64,000 nucleotides of DNA from Elusimicrobiota bacterium (GCA_028718185.1 JAQUMH010000001.1:777186-841185); one strand, 5' to 3'. Shown: positions 9,190-18,194, counted from the first letter of the stretch. Notes: generated by a model not told the origin, from the letters alone. Numbers and translations are program-made.

Positions 9190-9545
9190 TTATTTTTTGT
9201 ACACTTTTTCCGGGTCAAACATTTTTTTTGAGATAATTTTACCTTCTCCGGTTCTGTAAAAACAGGAATTGTAGCCGTTATGGCACGCCGGACCTTTTGG
9301 TTTAACAAGTAATAAAATAGTATCATTATCACAATCGATAAATATTTTCTTTACAATTTGGACATTACCTGATTGCTCGCCTTTCATCCATAGTTTTTTC
9401 CTGCTTCTTGAATAAAACCATGTCCGTTTCGTTTTTATTGTTTTTTCTAATGATACTTTGTTCATATATGCTACCATTAGAACATTTTTTGTTTTTTCAT
9501 CTTGAATTACAACGGGAATCAACCCGTTATCGTCAAATTTAAATT

Positions 9546-9552
<7 letters not shown>
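9190..9552 (-). CDS. hisI: phosphoribosyl-AMP cyclohydrolase
   Basis: This 120-residue monofunctional cyclohydrolase opens the adenine ring of PR-AMP in histidine synthesis. Seen are [22 protein letters not shown] (substrate loop), [11 protein letters not shown] with Mg-binding aspartates, and the zinc cysteines in [12 protein letters not shown]. There is no fused HisE (PR-ATP pyrophosphohydrolase) domain and no separate hisE in the window, so that step must be encoded elsewhere. It overlaps hisF by 7 bp. Confidence 0.95.
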
Positions 9553-10319
<767 letters not shown>

Positions 10320-10324
10320 TTTCC

Positions 10325-10441
10325 TCACTTCGTGTCGGATACACGAATTATCACGAATCTATGAACACTTCACTAATTTATCACGAATAAATATTCGTGC
10401 TTTATTCGTGATCCTTTGCTTATTCGTGTTTATTCGTGAGT
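10325..10441. repeat. TTCGTGA/TCACGAATA word repeats between hisA and hisF
   Basis: At least seven copies of TTCGTG or its complement CACGAA alternate over about 115 bp (CACGAATTATCACGAATC, AATATTCGTGC, TTATTCGTGATCC, TTCGTGTTTATTCGTGAG). The block supplies the last residues and the stop codon of hisA. A shorter relative lies at about 5590-5615. No gene is seen here. Confidence 0.75.
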
Positions 10442-11148
10442 GTAATAGCGTCTTCTAGTTTTATGGAATCTGTATAAATGGCTTTCCCGATAATCATTCC
10501 GGAAACACCATATTTTTCAAGCGCCGATATTTTTTTCACATCATCAATCGTTGAGACACCGCCTGATGCTATTACAGCTAAATCACTTTTACATATTTTT
10601 CTTATGCCTTCAATATTAGGACCTTCCATCATTCCGTCTTTTTTTATATCAGTTACTATTATTTCCTTAATCCCAATCTCTTTAGCGCTTTTTGCAAATT
10701 CCAATGCTTCATGCTGTGTTACTTCTTTCCAACCCCCGATTGCAATCTTTCCGTCAAAAACGTCTATGGCAAGAATAATCCTGTCTTTAAATTTCTTAAC
10801 CGCTTCTTTCATTAACTCAGGATTAAAAACTGCTACTGTGCCGAGAATTATCTTATCAATCCCCATATTGGCAATTTTTTCAAGAGTTTCAATTTTCCTG
10901 ATTCCGCCGCCAAACTCAATTTCTATGGACACTGCCTGGCGTATCTTTTCAAGTTCTACCAGATTTTGCGGTGCTCCTTTAAATGCCCCGTCAAGGTCAA
11001 CTATATGAATCCGTTTTGCGCCTTTGGACTGAAACATTTTTGCAATAAAAGTCGGGTCCTTTGAATAAATGCACTCTGCTTCAAGTTTGCCCTGACTTAA
11101 CCTTACACAATTACCATCACGAATATCAATTGCCGGTATAATTAACAT
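10420..11148 (-). CDS. hisA: ProFAR isomerase
   Basis: This 242-residue (beta/alpha)8 isomerase converts ProFAR to PRFAR. MLIIPAIDIRDGNCVRLSQG carries the catalytic Asp, followed by IHIVDLDGAFKG, EFGGGIR, ILAIDVFDG, EIIVTDIKKDGMMEG and VIASGGVST. The C-terminal TNKHE runs into the TTCGTGA repeat block at 10325-10441, so the natural end has probably been replaced by repeat sequence. The start overlaps hisH by 23 bp. Confidence 0.95.
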   Translation of the reverse strand: MLIIPAIDIRDGNCVRLSQGKLEAECIYSKDPTFIAKMFQSKGAKRIHIVDLDGAFKGAPQNLVELEKIRQAVSIEIEFGGGIRKIETLEKIANMGIDKIILGTVAVFNPELMKEAVKKFKDRIILAIDVFDGKIAIGGWKEVTQHEALEFAKSAKEIGIKEIIVTDIKKDGMMEGPNIEGIRKICKSDLAVIASGGVSTIDDVKKISALEKYGVSGMIIGKAIYTDSIKLEDAITLTNKHE

Positions 11149-11746
11149 AATTTTTCAACAACAGTAACCCCTTTTTTTGACTTTTTTCAGGATGAAATTG
11201 GGTTGCAAAAATATTTTTATAAAAAATTGATGATGCAAAATTTACGCCATAATTTGTAGTAGTTGCAACAATCTTTTCTTCTTTTGGTTTAACATAATAT
11301 GAATGCACAAAATAAAAATACGAGTTATCTTCTATCCCTTTAAATATCTTGCTTCCTGCTTCCTGCTTCTTGTGTTTGATATTGTTCCACCCCATATGCG
11401 GAATTTTCAACCCGCTTTTAAATGAGAACTTTTTCACTTCACCCTTAAATATTCCAAGTCCCTTACAATTCCCTTCTTCGCTTCGCTCAAAAAGAATCTG
11501 CAACCCAAGACACAATCCTAAAAACGGTTTATTATTATTAATAACCTTATAAATCGTTTCAATAAGTTTTAACTTCTTGAGATTTGTAATGGCGGCGGAA
11601 AAAGAACCTACTCCAGGAAGCACAACTAACGACGACTTTAATATTTTATTTTTATCAGCAGTAATAACTGCCTTTCTGTTGATAAACTCAAACGCTTTCT
11701 GAACGCTCCTCAAATTACCCATGCCATAATCAACAATTGCAATCAT
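11126..11746 (-). CDS. hisH: imidazole glycerol phosphate synthase, glutaminase subunit
   Basis: This 206-residue class I glutaminase pairs with HisF. IAIVDYGMGNLRSVQKAFE, VVLPGVGSF, PFLGLCLGLQILFE (nucleophile Cys) and FHPEKS (His, Glu) are present. About seven extra residues (around HKKQEAGSK) lie between MGWNNIK and IFKGIEDNSYFYFVHSYY and are encoded by a repeat of the word GCTTCCT at 11350-11372. It overlaps hisA by 23 bp and hisB by 4 bp. Confidence 0.95.
   Translation of the reverse strand: MIAIVDYGMGNLRSVQKAFEFINRKAVITADKNKILKSSLVVLPGVGSFSAAITNLKKLKLIETIYKVINNNKPFLGLCLGLQILFERSEEGNCKGLGIFKGEVKKFSFKSGLKIPHMGWNNIKHKKQEAGSKIFKGIEDNSYFYFVHSYYVKPKEEKIVATTTNYGVNFASSIFYKNIFATQFHPEKSQKKGLLLLKNYVNYTGN
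11350..11372. repeat. in-frame GCTTCCT repeat inside hisH
   Basis: Three copies of GCTTCCT/GCTTCTT lie in tandem (7-bp unit) and encode residues around KKQEAGSK of HisH, an extra loop compared with the family. Confidence 0.7.
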
Positions 11747-12351
11747 AATAATTTTTTGGTCGAGGGAACTCCCCTGGTTTTTTTGTCAATTTTTACCGCC
11801 TGCTGGAGTGCTTTTGCAAATCCTTTAAAAATCGATTCTGATATATGATGATTATTTTTACCGGTATGGTTTTTTATGTGTAAATTCATCCCGCAGGAAT
11901 TAGAAAGGGCTCTAAAAAATTCTTCAATTAAACAATAGTCAAAACTAATAACTTTTTTCCCACCAGAGGCGTAGCTTTGTTTAACAGAAAATTTAACATT
12001 GAAAGAAAAATATGGCCTCCCCGACAAATCAATTGCAACATAACTTAAAGCTTCGTCCATTGGAAGTAAAAAATTTCCATATCTCGCTATTCCAATTTTT
12101 TTCCCTAAAGCTTTTTTTATCGCTTCACCAAGAACAATACCCAAATCCTCAACAAGATGATGATAATCAACTTCAATATCGCCCTTTGCTTTTATATTTA
12201 AATCAATCGCAGAATGTTTTGAAAACAATGCAAGCATATGGTCAATAAACGGAATAGTTGTGTTAATTTTATATTTACCGCTACCGTCTAAATTAAGTGA
12301 AAGTTCTATGTTAGTTTCTGATGTTTTTCTCTTAATTTTTGTTTTTCTCAC
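11743..12351 (-). CDS. hisB: imidazoleglycerol-phosphate dehydratase
   Basis: This 202-residue monofunctional dehydratase forms imidazole acetol phosphate. The paired metal-binding histidine motifs are both present, DYHHLVEDLGIVLGEA in the first half and KNHHISESIFKGFAKAL in the second, together with PFIDHMLALFSKHS. Translation starts at a GTG (12351) behind a strong GGAGG site, inside the end of hisD (20-bp overlap). There is no phosphatase domain. Confidence 0.95.
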   Translation of the reverse strand: MRKTKIKRKTSETNIELSLNLDGSGKYKINTTIPFIDHMLALFSKHSAIDLNIKAKGDIEVDYHHLVEDLGIVLGEAIKKALGKKIGIARYGNFLLPMDEALSYVAIDLSGRPYFSFNVKFSVKQSYASGGKKVISFDYCLIEEFFRALSNSCGMNLHIKNHTGKNNHHISESIFKGFAKALQQAVKIDKKTRGVPSTKKLL

Positions 12352-13549
12352 TTTTCCTCCAAAATCTTACCTTTATCGAATCAGCATGTTTTATAAGCCC
12401 TTCTGTTCTTGCCAGTTTCATTACTTCATTTGCAAATTTATTTAAGCTGGATTTTTGGTAATGTATCACAGATGATGATTTAATAAAATCATATACAGAC
12501 AGGCTTGATGAAAATTTCGCAGTCCTGCCGGTAGGAAGTACATGACTTGGTCCGGCAAAATAATCACCTATTGCAACAGGTGAGTAATTGCCCATAAAAA
12601 TTGCTCCTGCATTTTTTATTCTTTCGGCAACTTTTTCAGGATTTTTTACCATAATCTCAACATGTTCAGCCGCAGTTTCATTTGCGATTCTAATTGCCTG
12701 TTCAATATTAGCTACCTTGATAATTTTTACCTGACCTAAAAGATCACTGTGAGTTTGCTTTGCTAATGCTCGCAATGACTTCATAATAGTATCTGCTAAT
12801 TTTCCTGATAATGAAATTAAAACGGCTCCGGCATTTTTGTCGTGTTCACATTGTGCCAGCAAATCAGCAATTACGAACTCAGGTAGGGCTGTCATATCTG
12901 CAATTACCAATACCTCACTCGGACCTGCCAACATATCAATACCTACTTCACCAAAAACCTGCTTTTTAGCTTCGGTCACAAAAACATTCCCAGGACCAAC
13001 TATTTTATCAACTTTAGGAATAGTTTTTGACCCATAAGCCAATGCAGCTATCGCTTGGGCCCCACCGATACGATAAATTTCATCAACACCGCATATTTTA
13101 GCGGTTGCTAAAACTTCCCTTGTAAGATTGTTAGATGGACTTACCATAACAATTTTTTTCACACCTGCAACTTTTGCAGGAATAGCTGTCATTAAAACTG
13201 TTGATGGATATGCAAATTCTCCGCCCGGGATATAAATACCCACTTTTTCTATAGGTCTAAAAATATGTTTTAAAACAATTCCCTTTTTTCTGATGATAGT
13301 TGATTTTGGATATATCTTTTTTTGAAAAAACTCAATATTTTCCTTTGCTTGTTTTATTGTATTTAAAAAATCACTACTAACTTTTTTAATCGCTTTATAC
13401 GTTTCTTTTTCAGAAACCTTAAAATTTCCGGGTTTAATACTTATTCCGTCATATTTTTTTGTATAAAATGCAACGGCGATATCACCTTCATTTTTAACTC
13501 TACTTATTATACTTCTAACAATAACCGCAACATCTGTATTTTTTACCAT
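12332..13549 (-). CDS. hisD: histidinol dehydrogenase
   Basis: This 405-residue zinc enzyme oxidises histidinol to histidine. Seen are YIPGGEFAYPSTVLMTAIPAKVAGV, RIGGAQAIAALAYG, KIVGPGNVFVTEAKKQVFG, GPSEVLVIAD, QCEHDKNAGAV (zinc-binding Gln-His), EHVEI and GPSHVLPTGRTAKF. It is about 25 residues short of the usual length, at the N-terminus and around the loop after LISLSGKLADTIMK. That loop overlaps a partial CTCGCAATGAC repeat (12757-12782). No SD site precedes the ATG, and a promoter (13556-13584) sits so close that the mRNA may be leaderless. It is the first his gene of the run. Confidence 0.94.
   Translation of the reverse strand: MVKNTDVAVIVRSIISRVKNEGDIAVAFYTKKYDGISIKPGNFKVSEKETYKAIKKVSSDFLNTIKQAKENIEFFQKKIYPKSTIIRKKGIVLKHIFRPIEKVGIYIPGGEFAYPSTVLMTAIPAKVAGVKKIVMVSPSNNLTREVLATAKICGVDEIYRIGGAQAIAALAYGSKTIPKVDKIVGPGNVFVTEAKKQVFGEVGIDMLAGPSEVLVIADMTALPEFVIADLLAQCEHDKNAGAVLISLSGKLADTIMKSLRALAKQTHSDLLGQVKIIKVANIEQAIRIANETAAEHVEIMVKNPEKVAERIKNAGAIFMGNYSPVAIGDYFAGPSHVLPTGRTAKFSSSLSVYDFIKSSSVIHYQKSSLNKFANEVMKLARTEGLIKHADSIKVRFWRKSEKNKN
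12757..12782. repeat. half GTCATTGCGAG element inside hisD
   Basis: CTCGCAATGAC at 12769-12779 is an exact 11-bp match to the arm of the palindromic elements at 2030-2161 and 53411-53421. The flanking GCTTTGCTAATG also resembles the usual element context. It encodes RALAKQ in a variable loop of HisD. Confidence 0.45.
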
Positions 13550-13555
13550 AAAATC

Positions 13556-13584
13556 ATTATATTACTTTTTCTGTCAATTATCAA
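13556..13584 (-). promoter_or_regulatory. promoter of the his operon
   Basis: On the minus strand TTGATA (13584-13579), a 17-bp spacer and TATAAT (13561-13556) precede hisD. The predicted transcription start is at or within a base or two of the ATG at 13549. An inverted repeat (TCTGGCTC at 13585-13592 and GAGCCAGA at 13605-13612) abuts the -35 box and overlaps the end of murA. It could be an operator or a weak terminator for murA. Confidence 0.6.
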
Positions 13585-13596
13585 TCTGGCTCCACA

Positions 13597-14859
13597 TCAA
13601 TTATGAGCCAGACTGACTCGCTTAATATTTGCTCCGAGTTTTTTCAACTTACCTACTATATCTTCATAGCCGCGGTCGAGATGTTCAAGTCCTGTAATTT
13701 CAGTCCTTCCCTCCGCTGAAAGCCCTGCGAGTATAAGAGCAGCTGCAGACCTTAAATCGGACGCGACAACTTTTGTTCCGGTAAGTTTTTTAACTCCTTT
13801 TATAATAGCAAAATTTCCTTTAATTTTTATATCTGCTCCCATTCTTATAAATTCCGCCACAGTTTGCAATCTATTTTCAAAAACAGTCTCGGTTATTACT
13901 GTCTCTCCGGAAGCACACAACATTAAAGCCATCCACAAAGGCTGTAAGTCTGTTGCAAAACCGGGATAAACTGCTGTTTCAACATCAACAGACTTTATTT
14001 TACCTGAACCTTTTACTTTTAAACATTTGTTTTCTAAATCTACTTTTACACCCGCTAATTTAATCTTTTCCACAAGTGCTTCTAAATGTTCAGGGATGGA
14101 ATTGACAATTCTAATATCACCTGATGTAATTGCAGATGCAACAATAAATGTTCCGGCTTCAATCCTATCCGGAATTATTGTATATTCACAACCTGACAAT
14201 TTTTTTACACCTTTTATTTTTAAAATTCTGCTCCCTATTCCGGAAATATCAGCACCAATCTTAACTAAAAAATTCGCCAAATCTGTCACTTCCGGCTCTA
14301 CGGCGGCATTCTCTATTATTGTTTCACCGTTAATCAATGTTGCTGCCATTAAAAGATTTTCAGTAGCACCTACCGAAGGTAAATCAAAAACGATTTTCGA
14401 AGAATACAATCTCTTTGCAAATAACGAGACACTACCTCCCAATGTAATACATCGCGCTCCGTACTTTCTAAAACCATTTAAATGTAAATTAATAGGTCTT
14501 ACTCCGATTGCACAACCACCTGGAAGAGAAATTTTTGCTTCTTTGAATCTTGCCAGTAAGGGTCCTGCAACAAGAATCGATGCTCGCATTTTACTTACCA
14601 GTTCATACGGAGCATCCGTTTTTATTTTTTTATCTGCTGAAATAGTTATTGTATTTTTTTCTTTTTTTATCTTTTTGCCAAGATGTTTTAATAACTTAAG
14701 TACAGTAACATTGTCTTCAAGTTTCGGGACATTTTTTATTATGCATTTTTCATCCGTTAAAAGCGTAGCGATAAGTATCGGAAGTGCGGCATTTTTGGAA
14801 CCGCTGATTTCTACATCACCTGAAAGCTTTCTACCGCCATTAATTATTATTTTGTCCAT
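13597..14859 (-). CDS. murA: UDP-N-acetylglucosamine 1-carboxyvinyltransferase
   Basis: This 420-residue enzyme transfers enolpyruvate from PEP to UDP-GlcNAc, the first committed step of peptidoglycan synthesis. It has GSKNAALPILIATLLTDE at the N-terminus, and the active-site loop LPGGCAIGVRP carries the catalytic, fosfomycin-target cysteine (Cys116). Later motifs are PDRIEAGTF, YPGFATDLQP, ENRLQTVAEFIRMGADI, DLRSAAALILAGL and LDRGYEDI. Length is normal. It overlaps the end of prmC by 20 bp and ends about 50 bp before hisD. Confidence 0.96.
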   Translation of the reverse strand: MDKIIINGGRKLSGDVEISGSKNAALPILIATLLTDEKCIIKNVPKLEDNVTVLKLLKHLGKKIKKEKNTITISADKKIKTDAPYELVSKMRASILVAGPLLARFKEAKISLPGGCAIGVRPINLHLNGFRKYGARCITLGGSVSLFAKRLYSSKIVFDLPSVGATENLLMAATLINGETIIENAAVEPEVTDLANFLVKIGADISGIGSRILKIKGVKKLSGCEYTIIPDRIEAGTFIVASAITSGDIRIVNSIPEHLEALVEKIKLAGVKVDLENKCLKVKGSGKIKSVDVETAVYPGFATDLQPLWMALMLCASGETVITETVFENRLQTVAEFIRMGADIKIKGNFAIIKGVKKLTGTKVVASDLRSAAALILAGLSAEGRTEITGLEHLDRGYEDIVGKLKKLGANIKRVSLAHN

Positions 14860-15685
14860 ATATTATTCTTTCCTGATTCAAATAATCATTTTTCACTTTT
14901 ATGTTTTTGAATCCATTTTTCCTCATTTTCTCCCTTATTATTTTTGAATGATAATAACCAATTTCAAACACTAAAAATCCGTTTTTCCTAAGAAATCCCT
15001 TACCGGAAGATATGATTTCCCTGTAAAATCTCAAACCATCATACCCGCCATCTAATGCAATTGCAGGTTCATGCTGAATTTCTTTTTGAAGGCGTTTTAT
15101 CTCGGCCGTTTTTATATATGGAGGATTTGAGATAATACAGTCATAGAGTTTTAGGATTTTAGAGTTATAGAATTGGTCAAATAAATTACTTTGAATAAAA
15201 GTTATTTTGTCGGAAACACCGTTTGATTTTGCATTTATCTTAGCAACAGTCAACGCTTCTTTTGAAATATCTGTTGCAACAATTCTTGCGTTTGGAACGT
15301 ATTTAGCCAGAGAGATTGCTATGTTCCCGGAACCGGTCCCTATATCAAGAATAGTCAAAAATGAACGATTAGTATTTAGTATTTTGATTACCTCTTCAAC
15401 TAAATTCTCAGTTTCCTGACGGGGAACCAGAACATTTTTATTAACATGAAATTCAAGTCCCATAAATTCCGTCTTTTCCGTAATGTAAGCCGTGGGTAAA
15501 CCTTTTTCCTTTTTATTTAATAACTTTCGATATAAATTCTTTTCGTAAGTTTTTATGTTTTTTTTAGAAAGGTAAAGCTCAGATGGTTTTAATTTCAGGC
15601 AATGTTCCAATAATATTCTTGCGTCGTAACATTTATTTTTACCCAGTTGTTCCTTCCCATAATTAAGAAGTTCTATCGGCTTCAT
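14840..15685 (-). CDS. prmC: peptide chain release factor N5-glutamine methyltransferase
   Basis: This 281-residue SAM enzyme methylates the GGQ glutamine of release factors; its partner prfA is the gene immediately upstream (4-bp overlap). Motifs are VPRQETENLVEEV, ILDIGTGSGNIAISLA (SAM-binding), VATDISKEAL and the catalytic SNPPYI. About six extra residues before the last motif (YNSKILKLYD) are encoded by a TAGAGTTTTAGG-type word repeat at 15143-15173, the same word family that fills several intergenic gaps. Confidence 0.95.
   Translation of the reverse strand: MKPIELLNYGKEQLGKNKCYDARILLEHCLKLKPSELYLSKKNIKTYEKNLYRKLLNKKEKGLPTAYITEKTEFMGLEFHVNKNVLVPRQETENLVEEVIKILNTNRSFLTILDIGTGSGNIAISLAKYVPNARIVATDISKEALTVAKINAKSNGVSDKITFIQSNLFDQFYNSKILKLYDCIISNPPYIKTAEIKRLQKEIQHEPAIALDGGYDGLRFYREIISSGKGFLRKNGFLVFEIGYYHSKIIREKMRKNGFKNIKVKNDYLNQERIIYGQNNN
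15143..15173. repeat. in-frame TAGAGTTTTAGG repeat inside prmC
   Basis: The words TAGAGTTTTAGG, ATTTTAGAG and TTATAGAATT are the same as in the intergenic blocks at 17215-17270, 28424-28516 and 56300-56371. Here they encode YNSKILKLY of PrmC, in a loop just before the NPPY motif. Confidence 0.75.
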
Positions 15686-16728
15686 AACATCTCACTTTCT
15701 TTAAATTTATTCACTATACTATCTAAATCGCCGTCCATTATAGTTTGTATATTATGAAAATTTTCATTAATGCGATGGTCAGTAATCCTATCTTGCGGAA
15801 AATTATAAGTTCTAATCTTCTCACTCCTGTCACCGGTACCAACCTGCTGTTTTCTATCCTTTGCAATTTTCGCTTGCCGTTCATTTTTTATAACATCATA
15901 TATACGGGCTTTTAATATTTTCATCGCCTTTAATTTATTTTTCAGCTGTGATCTTTCATCCTGGCAGGCAACAACTGTATTGGTCGGAATATGGGTTATT
16001 CTTACCGCAGAATCTGTTTTCTGAAGATATTGCCCGCCATGACCTCCTGCACGATAAGTATCAATTCTTAAGTCATTCGGACTTATCTCTACATCGATAT
16101 CTTCGGGTTCAACTAAAACAGCAACGGTTATAGTAGATGTATGAACTCTGCCTGCTGATTCAGTCTTTGGTACTCTTTGAACTCTATGGGTTCCACTTTC
16201 ATATTTAAAAAAACCATATGAACCTTCACCTTCAACAGTAAATATTATCTCTTTTATTCCGCCCAATTCCGTCGGACTTATCTCCAAAACTTCGCTTTTA
16301 AGTCCTTTTAACTGGGCATAACGGGTATACATTCTGTATAATTCAGAAGCGAAAAGCGCCGACTCATCACCGCCGGCTGCACCCCGTATTTCAATAATAA
16401 CATTTTTTTTATCGAGCGGATCTTTTGGTTTCAAGAATTCTTCAAATTCTGCGCTGAGTTTATCCTTTTTTGATTCTAGTACTACCAGCTCCGACTTAGC
16501 AAGTTCCACCATTTCCAAATCTTCGGTTTTGATTATTTCCTTTATATGTGAAATTTCATGTTCAATCTTTTTATAATCCTTAATCTTTTCAACAATAGAA
16601 AATATTTCCTTCCTTCTTTTTGACAAATCTTTTAACTTCTGCATGTCAGAAACTATAGCAGGATCGGTAAGAGATTTTTCTATCTCCCGATATTCATCTT
16701 CAATAACTTTTAATTTCTCTATTAACAT
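15682..16728 (-). CDS. prfA: peptide chain release factor 1
   Basis: This 348-residue release factor reads UAA and UAG stop codons. The N-terminal helices are followed by HRVQRVPKTESAGRVHTS, which contains the PxT anticodon-like tripeptide of RF1. The catalytic GGQ lies in RAGGHGGQYLQKTDSAVRI. The residue before GGQ and the YLQ after it differ from the usual GAGGQHVN wording, but GGQ itself is intact. It is coupled to prmC by a 4-bp overlap. A hairpin terminator (16761-16799) separates it from rpmE, so it may need readthrough or its own promoter. Confidence 0.95.
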   Translation of the reverse strand: MLIEKLKVIEDEYREIEKSLTDPAIVSDMQKLKDLSKRRKEIFSIVEKIKDYKKIEHEISHIKEIIKTEDLEMVELAKSELVVLESKKDKLSAEFEEFLKPKDPLDKKNVIIEIRGAAGGDESALFASELYRMYTRYAQLKGLKSEVLEISPTELGGIKEIIFTVEGEGSYGFFKYESGTHRVQRVPKTESAGRVHTSTITVAVLVEPEDIDVEISPNDLRIDTYRAGGHGGQYLQKTDSAVRITHIPTNTVVACQDERSQLKNKLKAMKILKARIYDVIKNERQAKIAKDRKQQVGTGDRSEKIRTYNFPQDRITDHRINENFHNIQTIMDGDLDSIVNKFKESEML

Positions 16729-16760
16729 AAACTAGCACTCGCTTTGCTCTATACAATTAA

Positions 16761-16799
16761 AAAGGCAAAGAAATCCTTATTAAGAAAAACTTTGCCTTT
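16761..16799 (-). terminator. intrinsic terminator downstream of rpmE
   Basis: AAAGGCAAAG (16761-16770) pairs with CTTTGCCTTT (16790-16799) across a loop of about 19 nt. On the minus strand the stem is followed by TTTTTAATT. It lies between rpmE and prfA. A run of T also follows on the plus strand, so it could work both ways. Confidence 0.7.
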
Positions 16800-16817
16800 A
16801 TATTTTTTGTACTAAAT

Positions 16818-17204
16818 CTACTTCTCTGATGATTTTATTTCTTTTTTTTGTTCTGATTTTGGTTCCGCTTTTGATTCTGATTTCGGTCCTGATTTTCTGA
16901 ACGAATCTTTTTTAGTATATTCTTTTGGTATTGCTTTTTTAATTTTCTTAAGCGGTTTTACTTTCATTACAACCTTTTTAGGCTTCCTCGTTAAAGTTTT
17001 TCCGCCGGTTTTTGAATATTTTGATAAGAATTTATCAACTCGCCCTGCCGTATCAATCAACTTTTGCTTTCCTGTAAAAAAAGGATGACACTTTGAACAA
17101 ATATCCAATTTTATCTCCGGCTTTGTCGACATAGTAACAAAACTATTACCACAGGCACACTCTACCTTACACTCAACATACTTTGGATGAATTCCTTCTC
17201 TCAT
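16818..17204 (-). CDS. rpmE: 50S ribosomal protein L31 with a basic C-terminal extension
   Basis: The first 70 or so residues are a zinc-type L31: [19 protein letters not shown], then [19 protein letters not shown] and [10 protein letters not shown], with two Cys pairs able to bind zinc. L31 normally stops there at about 65-75 residues. This protein continues for about 55 more, first lysine-rich ([19 protein letters not shown]) and then alternating Lys/Glu/Ser ([14 protein letters not shown]). The tail is probably disordered and may contact rRNA. It has its own promoter at 17282-17309 and a terminator behind it. Confidence 0.93.
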   Translation of the reverse strand: MREGIHPKYVECKVECACGNSFVTMSTKPEIKLDICSKCHPFFTGKQKLIDTAGRVDKFLSKYSKTGGKTLTRKPKKVVMKVKPLKKIKKAIPKEYTKKDSFRKSGPKSESKAEPKSEQKKEIKSSEK

Positions 17205-17214
17205 AATTAAACCT

Positions 17215-17270
17215 CACAGTTTGGGTTATAGAGTTTTAGGGTTAAAATAAAACTCTACAAACACTATAAA
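17215..17270. repeat. TAGAGTTTTAGGGTT word repeat
   Basis: GGGTTATAGAGTTTTAGGG and AACTCTACAAACACTATAA form an inverted, word-like repeat in the leader of rpmE. It belongs to the same family as 28424-28516, 56300-56371 and the in-frame block in prmC. Confidence 0.6.
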
Positions 17271-17281
17271 TTACGTCAGTT

Positions 17282-17309
17282 ATTATATAAAATTTATGAA
17301 ATAAGTCAA
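17282..17309 (-). promoter_or_regulatory. promoter of rpmE
   Basis: On the minus strand TTGACT (17309-17304), a 16-bp spacer and TATAAT (17287-17282) are present. The -35 box overlaps the last codons of the M23 peptidase gene. The start site would be near 17275, giving a leader of about 70 nt. Confidence 0.7.
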
Positions 17310-18187
17310 CTTAAATTTAATTTATTACCGATATATTTTAGAGGGTTCATTGATCTGCCGTATTTTCTAACTTCAAAATGAAGATGCGGTCCCGTAGAAT
17401 TTCCGGTTGAACCAACTTTCCCAATAATTTGTCCCATTTTAACATATTGACCTTTTTTTACAAGAAATGAATTAAGATGCCCGTATTTTGTGGAAAATCC
17501 GTCTCTATGCGAAATAATTATTGTTTTGCCATAACCGGATTTGTAACCAACAAATATTATTTTACCGTCATTTGACGCTCTGATAGGCGCTCTAAAATAA
17601 TTTGCTAAATCCAGCCCTTCATGGAACCTTCTGTCTTTAAAAATCGGATGTCTTCTTAACCCGAACCTGCTTGTAATACGACATCCCGTAAGCGGCCATA
17701 AAAATTCAGAAAAATGAATTTTTACCCCGGGTATGAATATTTTTTCGCCATTAACTAATTCATCATCGTCTTCCATGTCATTTGCAATCAAAATCACTTC
17801 CGTATTAACGTTGTATTTTTTAGAAATCGTTTCTACTGTTTCTCCGTTTTTAACGGTATGAATGTGCCCTTTTTTATTTATAACCAGAATCTGCTGATCC
17901 GGTTTTAAAATAACCGATTCAAGATTATTTATACCCCTGATTGTTGAAACATCTGTACCATATTTCAGTGCTATCTGTTTAATATCTTCACCCTTTGTAA
18001 CAGTATGATTTAAAATAACAAGTTCATCAAGTGTTTTAATGTACTCGTAATCGGGTGACGTTTCTTTTAAGTTTGCAACTGAAAGTTCCTCATAAGTGGG
18101 TTTTCTAAGTGTAGCGGTTAAATTTAAAGTAACGGCAAAAGATATGATTAAACCGACTAATAATATTTTATGCAATAATTTTATCAT
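17306..18187 (-). CDS. M23 family peptidoglycan endopeptidase with two LysM domains
   Basis: This 293-residue envelope protein has an N-terminal hydrophobic segment (residues about 5-25, signal or anchor). LysM repeats lie at about 58-105 (HTVTKGEDIKQIALKYGTD) and 108-152 (HTVKNGETVETISKKYNVN). The C-terminal lysostaphin/M23 metallopeptidase domain has the zinc ligands in FHEGLDLA (HxxxD) and GPHLHFEVR (HxH), with GYGKTIIISHRDGFSTKYGHL between them. All catalytic residues are present, so it is probably active rather than a NlpD/EnvC-type activator. It follows rho by only 7 bp and is likely co-transcribed. Confidence 0.93.
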   Translation of the reverse strand: MIKLLHKILLVGLIISFAVTLNLTATLRKPTYEELSVANLKETSPDYEYIKTLDELVILNHTVTKGEDIKQIALKYGTDVSTIRGINNLESVILKPDQQILVINKKGHIHTVKNGETVETISKKYNVNTEVILIANDMEDDDELVNGEKIFIPGVKIHFSEFLWPLTGCRITSRFGLRRHPIFKDRRFHEGLDLANYFRAPIRASNDGKIIFVGYKSGYGKTIIISHRDGFSTKYGHLNSFLVKKGQYVKMGQIIGKVGSTGNSTGPHLHFEVRKYGRSMNPLKYIGNKLNLS

Positions 18188-18194
18188 TTTGTGC

